Positions 9,295-18,029 of a stretch of 64,000 nt of DNA are shown here, in pieces. Every line of letters begins with the position of its first letter. Positions within the stretch are counted from its first letter, which is position 1. The translations under genes and the position numbers were made by a program. The stretch is from CALMFG01 sp963666035 (GTDB lineage Bacteria > Bacillota > Clostridia > Christensenellales > CALMFG01), in the NCBI GenBank assembly GCA_963666035.2, contig CAXXJI010000006.1, positions 62,001-126,000 of the forward strand. The letters are read 5' to 3'. Under the pieces are notes generated by a model. It searched no databases. It was not told the DNA's origin and was given only the letters and a program-made list of their open reading frames with translations.

Positions 9295-11046
9295 ATGTGC
9301 AACGAAGCAAAACAAAAAAAACTCAGTCTTAAACGAGGACTGTTGATTATTATGACCCTTTGCTGGGTCATCCCAATTGGTGTGATACTCATCTATTCAT
9401 GGTATTCCATATCGCATAATGTTCAGGGACGCATCGAAGATACGATTGTCACCAGTGTCGATACCGCTTTTCAGCAGACCTTAGCTTCGTATGAGGATGC
9501 CATGGATGCTTCGCGTGCTGTATCATATGATGATGCGATTGAAAATGCGTATCGCGTTTATCACGAAAATCACGATGATGTACTGCTTTATGACACGGTC
9601 ATGAGTTACCTTTCGGATCAGTATGGCTATGACAATCACTTCAAGGCTGTGTTTCTTTTTTTCACAAAACAACCGGACAATCTATACTATACGACCAACC
9701 GAACCTCCAGCAAGGAGTATTTCAATCTGCAGAGCTATCAGAAAAACGTGCATGCGACTGTTCAAAAAGCGTACAAAGGGTTAGGTACACAGATTGGTTT
9801 TATGAACGCGGATGGAAGGCTGTATATGATTCGAAATATCGTGGATTCGTCCTTTAAACCTTATGCCGTATTGGCCATGGAATGTGATCAAACTTCGCTG
9901 CATAACAGCCTTCAGAATATCGTTTGGCTGGGGCAGGCACAAATTCGGCTGGACGGGATGGCGCTGACGTCTGCCAATGGGAACCTCGATTTTCGGAATT
10001 CGGACGGAGTTTGGTATGATAAGGCAACGGGGAATTATACGATTCAAAAAACAGACACGATCAGCGGGCACATTATCCAGTTATGCGTCACCTCAAACAG
10101 TTCGGAACTGGTAGATGAGCTGCCGAATCTGATAAAGGCATTGCCATATATTGTGATTCTAACGGTTGCACTGTGGATATTTGTGCTGTGGGCTTACTAC
10201 CACTATGTATCCCATCCAATGGATAAATTGACACAGGCGGCAGCACGGATGGAAGCCGGAGAGCGGGGATTTGTGATTAATGAAACACCGCACAGCCGAG
10301 AGTTCCAGTACTTAACCGAGCGCTTTAACAGCATGTCTTCGCAGCTGGCTGTGCAATTTGAGCGAATTTATGAAGAGCAAAAAGCGGTACAGGACGCGCG
10401 GGTGATGGCGCTGCGCTCCCAGATCAATCCGCATTTTTTAAATAACACACTTGAAGGCATTCTTTGGGCGGCACGCATGGCGAATGACCAGCGGGTGTGC
10501 CGGATGATTGAGGCGCTGTCCACCATGCTGAACGCCGCGATGGTTCGGGACGGAAGCGCGCGCGGAACGGTGGCGCAGGAAATCACCTATGTGGATGCCT
10601 ATCTCTATATCATCTCGGAACGGCTTGGAGATCGTTTGACGATTATCAAAATGATCGATGATAACACGCTGAATGCGCTGGTTCCCTGTCTTATTTTACA
10701 GCCGATTGTTGAAAACGCCATCGAGCATGGTATTGCGCATGTAGCGCAGGGTGCACTGGTTTTGAAAGCCAGTATCGTTGATCAAAATCTTATTTTGGAA
10801 GTGGAAAACGACGGAACGCTGGACAAGAAAAGCAGAAAGCGGATTGAGGAATTGCTCGCCTATCCCCAGTCGGATATAGAAAAAAGCAACTGTATTGGAA
10901 TCAAAAACGTTAACCGAAGACTCAAGATTTTGTATGGTGAAGCGGGAGGGTTGACGATAAAAGAAGTCACGCCTGGACGTATTTTGTCTCGTATTGTCAT
11001 TCCAAATGTCGATTTTGGCCCCAAAACGGGCAACGAAAAACAATAA
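9295..11046 (+). CDS. YesM-type sensor histidine kinase
   Basis: A 583-residue membrane sensor: TM1 about residues 16-38, an extracellular sensing region of about 240 residues, TM2 about 283-303, a HAMP linker, then a LytS/YesM-type kinase domain with phospho-accepting His380 in SQINPHFLNNTLEG and a C-terminal ATPase region (VENAIEHGI, GIKNVNRRL). The start follows GGAGG. With the response regulator at 14387 it brackets the binding protein and permeases, the usual plan of YesMN-controlled CUT1 importers. It probably senses an extracellular chito-oligosaccharide or the loaded binding protein; this ligand is inferred from neighbours. Confidence 0.9.
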   Translation: MCNEAKQKKLSLKRGLLIIMTLCWVIPIGVILIYSWYSISHNVQGRIEDTIVTSVDTAFQQTLASYEDAMDASRAVSYDDAIENAYRVYHENHDDVLLYDTVMSYLSDQYGYDNHFKAVFLFFTKQPDNLYYTTNRTSSKEYFNLQSYQKNVHATVQKAYKGLGTQIGFMNADGRLYMIRNIVDSSFKPYAVLAMECDQTSLHNSLQNIVWLGQAQIRLDGMALTSANGNLDFRNSDGVWYDKATGNYTIQKTDTISGHIIQLCVTSNSSELVDELPNLIKALPYIVILTVALWIFVLWAYYHYVSHPMDKLTQAAARMEAGERGFVINETPHSREFQYLTERFNSMSSQLAVQFERIYEEQKAVQDARVMALRSQINPHFLNNTLEGILWAARMANDQRVCRMIEALSTMLNAAMVRDGSARGTVAQEITYVDAYLYIISERLGDRLTIIKMIDDNTLNALVPCLILQPIVENAIEHGIAHVAQGALVLKASIVDQNLILEVENDGTLDKKSRKRIEELLAYPQSDIEKSNCIGIKNVNRRLKILYGEAGGLTIKEVTPGRILSRIVIPNVDFGPKTGNEKQ

Positions 11047-11067
11047 ACAGCAAGCAACGATATAGGG

Positions 11068-11092
11068 TTTACCCATCAAATTACAATATAAT
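11068..11092 (+). promoter_or_regulatory. Probable activated promoter of the chitobiose-type importer
   Basis: A perfect TATAAT at 11087-11092 lies 55 bp before the start codon at 11148, but no good -35 sits at 16-18 bp (nearest is TTTACC at 11068, too close). A strong -10 with a poor -35 fits activation by the adjacent response regulator. Confidence 0.45.
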
Positions 11093-11147
11093 TTAAAGAA
11101 AGAGGGTAAACTTATAAAACCCGTAAAAAAATGGAGGAAACGAGAAT

Positions 11148-12482
11148 ATGAAAAAAACCGTTGCATTGACTTTGGTTCTGCTAATGGTTCTCATGCTGTT
11201 TGCCGGATGCGCAAAAACCAGTGATACACCTGCTGATACCGCTGCGCAGACAGAAGAGACCACAACTGATATGCAGGAAACTGCGGCAGAGCCGGTTGAG
11301 ATCACCGTTGTCACTTCCTACGGCGGCGATGATGGAAATCGCAGCAATTACGAAGCTGCGCTGGCAAGTTATGAAGACGAAACCGGCAACACGGTTTTGG
11401 ACGCTTCAGCGACTTCGAATGAAGAATGGAAAGCCAAAGTCATGACCGACTTTGAAACCGGAACCGAGCCGGATGTGCTGTTCTACTTCTTAGGTGCGGA
11501 TGCGAACTCGATTATCGAGGCGGATAAAGTGGTTTCGCTGGATGAGATTCGTGCAGAATATCCTGAATTTGCCGACAATATGAAGGAAGACTTGTTGGTT
11601 CCTTCCCCTGTTGACAGTCAAGTTTATGCTGTACCTTCCAGCGGCTTCTGGGAAAGTATGTTTGTAAACAAAACCGTTTTGGATGCTGCCGGTGTGGCTG
11701 CTCCTGGCGCAGATTACACTTGGGATCAGTTCCTGACAGACTGCGAAAAGATTAAAGCGGCTGGTTTCACTCCGGTTGCCGTATCTTTGCAGGAAGTACC
11801 GCATTATTGGTTTGAATTTACCGTATATAACAATGGTAATGTTGCAAACCATCTGGATATTCCGGCATCCGCAACCGATGTGGCCGGTATGAAGTGGGCC
11901 AGTGGATTTGAAGATTTGAAACAGCTTTATGATCTTGGATATCTGCCCGCGAACACACTGACAGCGACCGATGCTGAAACCGTACAGCTGGTAGCAGACG
12001 GCGAAGCGGCATTTCTGATCGATGGTTCCTGGAAAGTGGGATATTTCGTAGAAAACTGTGCCGATCATCTGGATGACTTCGCGCTTGCCTATGTACCCGG
12101 TAAAGGCGAAAGAAAAGCAACCGATATTATCGGCGGTATCTCAATGGGATACTATATCACCCGTCAGGCATGGGAAGATGAAAGCAAACGTGACGCTGTG
12201 GTTGCTTTTGTAGAACATATGACCAGCGATGCAGTTCTATCCACCTTTGTTACCACCGAAGTTACCGCGCTGAAAAACGGTGCCAGCCCGGCTGGACTTA
12301 ATTCTCTGCAGCAGTCTGCAGCGGATATGACCGGCGGCGTAACCGGCATTGTAGCACCGGTTCAAGACAAACTATTGGCCGAAGCACGGTCCGATCTGTT
12401 TGCCAATGTAAAGAATATCGTTACTGGCAAAATGACGGCAGCTGAAGCGATTGAAGCAGCATTAGCCCTTAACATGCAATAA
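11148..12482 (+). CDS. ABC importer solute-binding lipoprotein (CUT1, family 1)
   Basis: A 444-residue extracellular sugar-binding lipoprotein. The signal peptide ends in the lipobox LFAGC (lipidated Cys near residue 23), followed by an acidic Thr/Ala-rich tether and an SBP_bac_1-type two-lobed fold (ITVVTSYGGDDGN at the start, a VPSSGFWESMFVNK hinge segment). It follows a good ribosome site (GGAGG). Its place between the nag genes plus sensor and two permeases suggests uptake of (GlcNAc)2 or longer chito-oligosaccharides. The ligand is inferred. Confidence 0.9.
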   Translation: MKKTVALTLVLLMVLMLFAGCAKTSDTPADTAAQTEETTTDMQETAAEPVEITVVTSYGGDDGNRSNYEAALASYEDETGNTVLDASATSNEEWKAKVMTDFETGTEPDVLFYFLGADANSIIEADKVVSLDEIRAEYPEFADNMKEDLLVPSPVDSQVYAVPSSGFWESMFVNKTVLDAAGVAAPGADYTWDQFLTDCEKIKAAGFTPVAVSLQEVPHYWFEFTVYNNGNVANHLDIPASATDVAGMKWASGFEDLKQLYDLGYLPANTLTATDAETVQLVADGEAAFLIDGSWKVGYFVENCADHLDDFALAYVPGKGERKATDIIGGISMGYYITRQAWEDESKRDAVVAFVEHMTSDAVLSTFVTTEVTALKNGASPAGLNSLQQSAADMTGGVTGIVAPVQDKLLAEARSDLFANVKNIVTGKMTAAEAIEAALALNMQ

Positions 12483-12500
12483 GAGAACATGAAAAATAAA

Positions 12501-12530
12501 GGGCTGCTAAGATTTAGCAGCCCTTATTTT
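12501..12530 (+). terminator. Hairpin between binding-protein and permease genes
   Basis: GGGCTGCTAA pairs with TTAGCAGCCC around a short loop, followed by TTATTTT, 18 bp after the binding-protein stop and 22 bp before the permease start. It probably acts as a partial terminator or mRNA-stabilising end, giving more binding protein than permease. Confidence 0.75.
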
Positions 12531-12552
12531 AACCATACGGATGGAAAGTTTA

Positions 12553-13443
12553 ATGAAATCGACTATTTATAAAAGCAAGAGGCCGCTCATTGTGTTTTTG
12601 CTCCCTGCGTTTCTGTTCCTGACAGTTTTTTTGTACTACCCGTTTATTCAAAACATCATCAACAGCTTTCTGAATATTTCAGGACTTGGGACAGCGGCAG
12701 AAGGACTGAATACGCCATGGTACAGCAATTACGTAAAAATGGTATCAGATGCGAATATGCTGGTGGCATTAAAGAACACGGGCATTCTCACAGCGGCCAC
12801 GATTATCATACAGGTTGGGTTTGCTTTGGTGCTGGCGCTTTTTGTGAACCGAATCAAGTTTGGAACACAGCTGTTCCGAACGGTGTATTTTTTCCCGATT
12901 GTTATCAGTGCCACCGCGCTGGGATTGCTGTTTAACCTGATCTTTCTTTACAACGGCGGCATGTTGAATCAACTGATGCAAAATGTATTTGGCGCAACGG
13001 AAAACATAGATTGGAAAGATACCGATCACTTTTTGGGGACAATGCTGACCCCGGTGATGTGGCAATATATTGGGTTTTATTTTGTAATACTGGTAACAGG
13101 GCTCAACAGCATACCGGATGAGCTTTATGAAGCCGCCCAGATTGACGGCGCAAGCTACTGGCAGCAGGTACGGTATATTTCGCTGCCCATGCTGAGAAAT
13201 GTGATTTTCACTTGTTTAATTCTGGGTATCACCGGCGCCTTAAAGGTCTTTGATCTTCCCTGGGTGATGATGGGTGCGGGCATACCATTGGATCAATCCT
13301 GGCTGACCGGTACTTATATGTACGAACAGGCATTTAATCGCGGTGATGTGGACTATTCTTCGGCCATTGCGGTGTTGATTGTTGTGCTGGGTGTGGTCTT
13401 TGCGCGCATCTCAAATAGTGTGTTTAAACAAAGAGAAGACTAG
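12553..13443 (+). CDS. CUT1 ABC sugar permease, MalF type
   Basis: A 296-residue inner-membrane permease with about six transmembrane helices and the EAA loop YEAAQIDGASYWQQV that docks the ATPase. The ATG at 12553 is preferred because GGATGG lies about 7-12 bp upstream; an ATG at 12541 has no ribosome site. It works with the next permease as a heterodimer. No ATPase is encoded nearby, as usual for CUT1 importers that share an MsmK/UgpC-type ATPase. Confidence 0.9.
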   Translation: MKSTIYKSKRPLIVFLLPAFLFLTVFLYYPFIQNIINSFLNISGLGTAAEGLNTPWYSNYVKMVSDANMLVALKNTGILTAATIIIQVGFALVLALFVNRIKFGTQLFRTVYFFPIVISATALGLLFNLIFLYNGGMLNQLMQNVFGATENIDWKDTDHFLGTMLTPVMWQYIGFYFVILVTGLNSIPDELYEAAQIDGASYWQQVRYISLPMLRNVIFTCLILGITGALKVFDLPWVMMGAGIPLDQSWLTGTYMYEQAFNRGDVDYSSAIAVLIVVLGVVFARISNSVFKQRED

Positions 13444-13455
13444 AAGGAATAGAAA

Positions 13456-14349
13456 ATGAAAAAAATGTCAGAGCAAAAACATACATACAGCCAGCGTAAA
13501 AACGCGCTTGCACAGTTTTTTACTTACTCGGTGTTGACCCTTTGGGCCATCACCACAATTTATCCTTTATTTTGGGTGATTATCAATTCATTTCGTGTAA
13601 AAGGGGAAATTCGATCGGATTCATTCAGCATCCCCTGGCCGTGGACAGAGAAATTTACACTGGAAAACTACGTGACGGCTTCCGAACGCTCGGATTTTGC
13701 GAACGCATACCTCAACAGTCTTGTCATATCCATCGTTGTCGCGACAGTGGTGGTGCTTTTGGCCGGGTTGGCCGCGTATGCGCTGGTACGGTATGATTTC
13801 AGAGGGAGAAACCTCCTTTATACGCTGGTCATTGCCAGTATGATGTTCCCTGTTTTCTCCACCATTATTCCGGTATTCCGCATGGAAGTTTCAATGGGCA
13901 TTGCCAGCTCGGGCAATCGCTGGCTGTCAATACTATCCGTCATCTTGCCGCAAATTGCGGGGAATCTTTCATTTGCCATCATTGTGCTGATGGGCTTTAT
14001 CCGGGCACTGCCGATTTCTTTAGAGGAATCGGCGTATCTTGAGGGGTGCAGTGTTTTTGGAATTTATTTTCGTATCATTATGCCCATGGCCAGACCCTCC
14101 TTTGCGACTATTGCAATTTTCACGTTTCTTTGGTCATATAATGACCTATTTACGCAAATGTTTATGCTGCGTTATCCGAAGGAGAAAACCATTACGCTGC
14201 TGCTCAATGAAATCAACTCACAAGCGGGTGTCAATTATGGTTTGATGGCGGCTTCGGTGGTTTTGGTGGTGGCGCCGGTGATGATCGTGTATATTCTGCT
14301 TCAAAAAAATATCATTAAAGGACTGACCTTAGGTGCAATTAAGGGCTAA
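13456..14349 (+). CDS. CUT1 ABC sugar permease, MalG type
   Basis: A 297-residue partner permease with about six transmembrane helices, a TIYPLFWVIINSF segment after TM1, the EAA loop EESAYLEGCSVFGIYF and the typical ending ITKGL-like IIKGLTLGAIKG. It begins 12 bp after the first permease with its own AGAAGGAA ribosome site. It belongs to the same importer as the binding protein at 11148. Confidence 0.91.
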   Translation: MKKMSEQKHTYSQRKNALAQFFTYSVLTLWAITTIYPLFWVIINSFRVKGEIRSDSFSIPWPWTEKFTLENYVTASERSDFANAYLNSLVISIVVATVVVLLAGLAAYALVRYDFRGRNLLYTLVIASMMFPVFSTIIPVFRMEVSMGIASSGNRWLSILSVILPQIAGNLSFAIIVLMGFIRALPISLEESAYLEGCSVFGIYFRIIMPMARPSFATIAIFTFLWSYNDLFTQMFMLRYPKEKTITLLLNEINSQAGVNYGLMAASVVLVVAPVMIVYILLQKNIIKGLTLGAIKG

Positions 14350-14386
14350 ACCTGCTATGATAAAATAGACGAAGTAAGGAGTCGCT

Positions 14387-15145
14387 ATGTACAAAGTGGT
14401 GCTGATTGACGATGAGGCGATCATTGTTGAAGGCCTGAAAAAAGTAGTGGATTGGGAACAGTTTAACTGTGAAGTGGTGGACGTCGCTTACAGTGCAAGA
14501 CAGGGCAGCGAAGCGATCTGCAGAACCAAACCGGATATCCTAATCACCGACATTAAAATGCCGGACATGGACGCTTTGACGATGCTGGCGGGTTTGCGCA
14601 GTGAATTTCCCGATATGCAGATTACGGTTCTCACTGGATATCGGGATTTTGAGTACGCACAGGAAGCGGTACGTCTTGGGGTGGTCAGATTATTGCTCAA
14701 GCCCTCCAAGATGGAGGAAATCAACGAAGCGCTTGAGACGATGGTTTCCAAGTTGGAAAGCGAAGATGGCAATGCAGGTCTGCCGGATGATGAGCAAATT
14801 GAACAGGGTGCCAGCAGTTATATTGTGCGCCAGGCGCTGGACTATCTTGAAACCCATTACACGGAAAAACTATCATTGCAGGATGTGGCGGAGCATTGCT
14901 ATGTTTCCCAGTGGCATCTTTCAAAACTGTTGAATAAGCACACAAATAAAACTTTTTATGGTTTGCTCAACGATATTCGCATTAAAAAGGCGTGTAATCT
15001 GTTAAAAGACCCGAGCCTTTTAATCAGCGATGTCGGAGAGATGGTGGGATATCTGGATACCGGTCATTTTTCGCGTGTCTTTAAAAAGATAGAGGGCGTC
15101 AGCGCCAATGTCTACCGCAACCGACTGAAAGAGAATAAATCTTAG
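14387..15145 (+). CDS. Short YesN-type response regulator (receiver plus AraC HTH)
   Basis: The partner of the sensor at 9295. Residues 1-120 form a CheY-like receiver with the acidic pocket DDE, phospho-acceptor Asp55 in LITDIKMPD and a conserved Lys in LLKPSK; residues about 150-250 form a double helix-turn-helix AraC domain (LSLQDVAEHCYVSQWHLSKL; VGYLDTGHFSRVFKK). At 252 residues it lacks the 200-residue middle domain of standard YesN proteins, such as the one at 57080. It probably activates the weak promoter before 11148. Confidence 0.9.
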   Translation: MYKVVLIDDEAIIVEGLKKVVDWEQFNCEVVDVAYSARQGSEAICRTKPDILITDIKMPDMDALTMLAGLRSEFPDMQITVLTGYRDFEYAQEAVRLGVVRLLLKPSKMEEINEALETMVSKLESEDGNAGLPDDEQIEQGASSYIVRQALDYLETHYTEKLSLQDVAEHCYVSQWHLSKLLNKHTNKTFYGLLNDIRIKKACNLLKDPSLLISDVGEMVGYLDTGHFSRVFKKIEGVSANVYRNRLKENKS

Positions 15146-15278
15146 TTCATTTCATAGAGAAACAATTTCGTTATATTTACAAAATACAAGCAAAAGCAAG
15201 CTGGGTTTTTAGATGCGCTGTACAGTAAAAAAACTTTATCAATTCTAGGGATTGACAAGGCAGAGCATTTATGATAAC
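15146..15278. other. Intergenic region before the GH65 operon operator
   Basis: AT-rich, no gene seen and no convincing terminator for the preceding regulator gene. It holds TTGACA at 15252-15257; at a 17-bp spacing the -10 would be a weak TAACTT (15275-15280) that touches the operator dyad, a layout suited to steric repression. Confidence 0.5.
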
Positions 15279-15316
15279 TTAGGTTTAACGTTAAACCAGT
15301 TTAACGTTAAACCTAA
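15279..15316. promoter_or_regulatory. Tandem palindromic operator (LacI-family) of the GH65 operon
   Basis: Two perfect CG-centred palindromes: GGTTTAACGTTAAACC at 15282-15297 and GTTTAACGTTAAAC at 15299-15312, centres 16 bp apart. Together they form one 38-bp dyad with 18-bp arms (first arm TTAGGTTTAACGTTAAAC) and a two-base CA centre. A CG-centred palindrome is the hallmark of LacI-family sites, and a LacI gene closes this gene block (23356-24372). Confidence 0.85.
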
Positions 15317-15381
15317 CCTGTTTTGGTATGTAAATAATTTCTCAAGGTCTATAATAAAAATAAAAAAGGAGAATGAAACAA

Positions 15382-16833
15382 ATGAAGAAGTCGAGTTTAT
15401 TGTTGATTCTGATGCTTTGTTTGCTATTGGTTTTTTCCGGTTGCACAGGAACTGCTGACGGCCAGGCAAACGGCACCGGACAGAACGAGGCAACGACAGA
15501 TGCTTCAGGCGACACTGCCCAGACAGAGCCTGTTGTTTTGAAACTGGGTATTTGGCCAGAACCCTCATTAACAGAAGAAATCGCTGTTCATGAAGGATAT
15601 GTAGAAACAATGGGTGAATTACATCCTGGTGTTGTTGTTGAACCGGCATATTACAAATATGCAACCGATACTTTTGTGTCGATGGCCGAAGCGGGAAACC
15701 TGCCCACCATTTTTGAAACGTGGTATACCGAACCACAGAAGCTCATTGAAGGTGATTTTGTTGCGGATATCACCGATGAGCTCGTGGCACGCGGATGGGA
15801 TCAAGCGATCAACCCGTCCATTAAGGATATGCTCTCAAAAGATGGCCGTATTTACGGAATCCCGCGTGACGGATATGCATTAGGCCTGATGATCAATGTG
15901 GCTCTTTTCAAGGAAGCCGGATTAGTCGATGCCAACGGATATCCTCTGTTCCCGAAGACCTGGCAGGAAGTTGCCGAAAGCGCAAAGAAAATCAAAGATG
16001 CGACCGGTCAGCCTGGATTCTGCCTTCTGGCTAAAGATAATGCCGGCGGATGGCATTTCTCAAACATCGCATGGAACTTTGGCGCAACGATGACCATTGA
16101 TAACGGCGACGGAACCTTCACTGCCAACGTTAATTCTCCGGAAGCGATTGCTGCAATGGAATATGTGAAATCCCTAAAATGGGATTATGGCGTACTGACT
16201 GCGGATCCGACCAATGAAGATTGGGGAACCGGATTTACCGCCATTGGAACAAGCACAGCGGCCATGTATATTGCTGCAAACGATGCGGTTAACCAGCCGA
16301 CAGCGATCAACGGACTGCCTTTGGATGATTTGGCAATGTGCGCCATGCCTGCAGGTCCGGGAGGACAGTACTCCTTGTCCGGCGGTACACCGTATATGTT
16401 CTCGAAAGATGCAACAGTCGATGAAATCAACGCTGCGCTGGATTACTTGGAAATTATGGGTAAAGCACCCGTGGCGACCGATGCGGCGATTGCTGGTATG
16501 AAAGCTGATGCAGAATACAAAGTTGAAACAGGCGTTCCGGTAATTCCGAGATTCCCCTGCTGGATTGATCAGGACGTGCTGGATGCAGAAGCGGCGATTA
16601 TTGACGAGTACGGTAATGTTGATACCAAACTGTACGATCAGTATTTTGCGGCAACTTCAGCTGAAGGCAATTTGCGTATGGAAGAACCGGGCTCTGCACA
16701 AGATCTGTATGCTGAGCTGACAAAAGTGCTGCAGGCGGTTGTCACCGACAAGAATGCCGATGTGGCGGCACTGATGGAACAGGCGGACATCAATTACCAA
16801 ACCATTTTGGATGATTTATTTCCTGCCCAATAA
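15382..16833 (+). CDS. ABC importer solute-binding lipoprotein (CUT1) of the GH65 locus
   Basis: A 483-residue extracellular sugar-binding lipoprotein with signal peptide, lipobox VFSGC and an SBP_bac_1-type fold (LKLGIWPEPSLTEE; DGRIYGIPRDGYALGLMINV). The ATG at 15382 is chosen since GGAG (15368-15371) is about 10 bp upstream; the ATG at 15373 would be only 1 bp from it. As first gene after the tandem operator it should be induced when the LacI protein releases. Neighbouring GH65 phosphorylases point to an alpha-linked glucose disaccharide or oligosaccharide as ligand, by inference. Confidence 0.9.
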   Translation: MKKSSLLLILMLCLLLVFSGCTGTADGQANGTGQNEATTDASGDTAQTEPVVLKLGIWPEPSLTEEIAVHEGYVETMGELHPGVVVEPAYYKYATDTFVSMAEAGNLPTIFETWYTEPQKLIEGDFVADITDELVARGWDQAINPSIKDMLSKDGRIYGIPRDGYALGLMINVALFKEAGLVDANGYPLFPKTWQEVAESAKKIKDATGQPGFCLLAKDNAGGWHFSNIAWNFGATMTIDNGDGTFTANVNSPEAIAAMEYVKSLKWDYGVLTADPTNEDWGTGFTAIGTSTAAMYIAANDAVNQPTAINGLPLDDLAMCAMPAGPGGQYSLSGGTPYMFSKDATVDEINAALDYLEIMGKAPVATDAAIAGMKADAEYKVETGVPVIPRFPCWIDQDVLDAEAAIIDEYGNVDTKLYDQYFAATSAEGNLRMEEPGSAQDLYAELTKVLQAVVTDKNADVAALMEQADINYQTILDDLFPAQ

Positions 16834-16868
16834 TCAGTATTAACAAAAGACATTTGAAAGAACAAGGT

Positions 16869-16896
16869 GATAGGGCTATAGACTTATAGCCCTATC
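16869..16896 (+). promoter_or_regulatory. Strong hairpin after the binding-protein gene
   Basis: A perfect 12-bp stem, GATAGGGCTATA with TATAGCCCTATC, and a GACT loop, 35 bp after the binding-protein stop. There is no T-run, so transcript-end protection or RNA processing is as likely as termination. The remaining 200 bp before the permease start at 17099 show no gene. Confidence 0.7.
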
Positions 16897-17098
16897 ATAA
16901 TTAAAGTATTAAAATTTCGATATACTCATATTCTAATGTAAAAAACAATTAACGATGTTAAATCTATCGTAGGTGCAGATGATGATACTGATAGGAAAAA
17001 AATTTGTCTGATTCGGGTTGAATTCATGCACGATGGCGATTATATATAAATTATTCATAGCAATTGTGATATATGTTTTACCATTAGGAGGGTGGACA

Positions 17099-18019
17099 GT
17101 GGATAAACCAGGAAAAGGATTGCGCCAAAGGAAAATTGACGTAGGGATTAGAAAGTACAAAGGAGAGAATTTGTCGGCGTGGCTGCTTATGCTTCCGACA
17201 CTAATCCTCTTTGCGTTTTTTGTTTGGGAACCGTTGCTGGAAAGTATTCGGCTGTCAATGTACACAGCCAAGGGTGTGCGGCTGGAGGAATTTGTCGGAA
17301 TTCAGAATTATCTGAGAGTGCTGAAACATCCGGACTTTATTGCGGCAACACGAAACACCTTCAAATATATTCTGTGGTCACTGGGTATTGGGTTTTTGGT
17401 GCCGATATTTATGGCGATACTCATCAGTGAATCCGCACATATGCGATCATGGCTTCGGGTGGGCGTTTATTTTCCAAACATCGTTCCGGGGATTGCAACG
17501 GTATTGATGTGGGGATATTTCTTTAATCCCGGGCCAAACGGCGTACTGAATATCCTGCTTGCAAAAATCGGGATCGCTAATCAGCCGTGGCTGACAAATC
17601 CTAAATGGACCATTCTTTGGATTATAGTTACCATGACATGGAAAAGTGCGGGCGCAACGGCGCTGATTTATATGGCGGGGCTTAGCAAGATTGATACAAC
17701 CTTGTACGAAGCAGCGGCCATTGACGGGGCGGGCATCTGGCATCGCATTCGGCATATCACAATCCCAAATCTTTTACAATTGGCAAAGATATTATTAATT
17801 CTACAAGTGATTGCAGTATTCCAAATTCTCTATGAGCCTTTGATTATGACCAATGGCGGGCCTAACAACGCCAGCATCTCGCTGATGCAGCTGGTGTTCA
17901 ATTACGCGTTCAGAGACTTTAACTATCCCATGGGTGCGGCGCTGTCGGTCATGATCTGTATTGTGCTTGTGATACTCAGCGGCGTATATACGCTGGTGAC
18001 ATCAAGAAAGGAATCATAG
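17099..18019 (+). CDS. CUT1 ABC sugar permease, MalF type (GTG start)
   Basis: A 306-residue permease with about six transmembrane helices beginning at AWLLMLPTLILFAFF and the EAA loop YEAAAIDGAGIWHRI. The GTG at 17099 is chosen because TTAGGAGGG lies 7 bp upstream; a longer in-frame reading from ATG 17018 has no ribosome site and would add an improbable hydrophobic leader. It pairs with the permease at 18030 and the binding protein at 15382. No ATPase gene is linked. Confidence 0.9.
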   Translation: MDKPGKGLRQRKIDVGIRKYKGENLSAWLLMLPTLILFAFFVWEPLLESIRLSMYTAKGVRLEEFVGIQNYLRVLKHPDFIAATRNTFKYILWSLGIGFLVPIFMAILISESAHMRSWLRVGVYFPNIVPGIATVLMWGYFFNPGPNGVLNILLAKIGIANQPWLTNPKWTILWIIVTMTWKSAGATALIYMAGLSKIDTTLYEAAAIDGAGIWHRIRHITIPNLLQLAKILLILQVIAVFQILYEPLIMTNGGPNNASISLMQLVFNYAFRDFNYPMGAALSVMICIVLVILSGVYTLVTSRKES

Positions 18020-18029
18020 GCGAGTCATT

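Noticed and set aside
15252..15458. A 68-codon plus-strand frame through the GH65 operator
   Set aside because: It spans promoter, operator and the lipoprotein signal peptide in another frame; a by-product of the palindromes.
17018..17098. Longer start for the permease at 17099
   Set aside because: No ribosome site before ATG 17018, while TTAGGAGGG sits at the right distance before GTG 17099.
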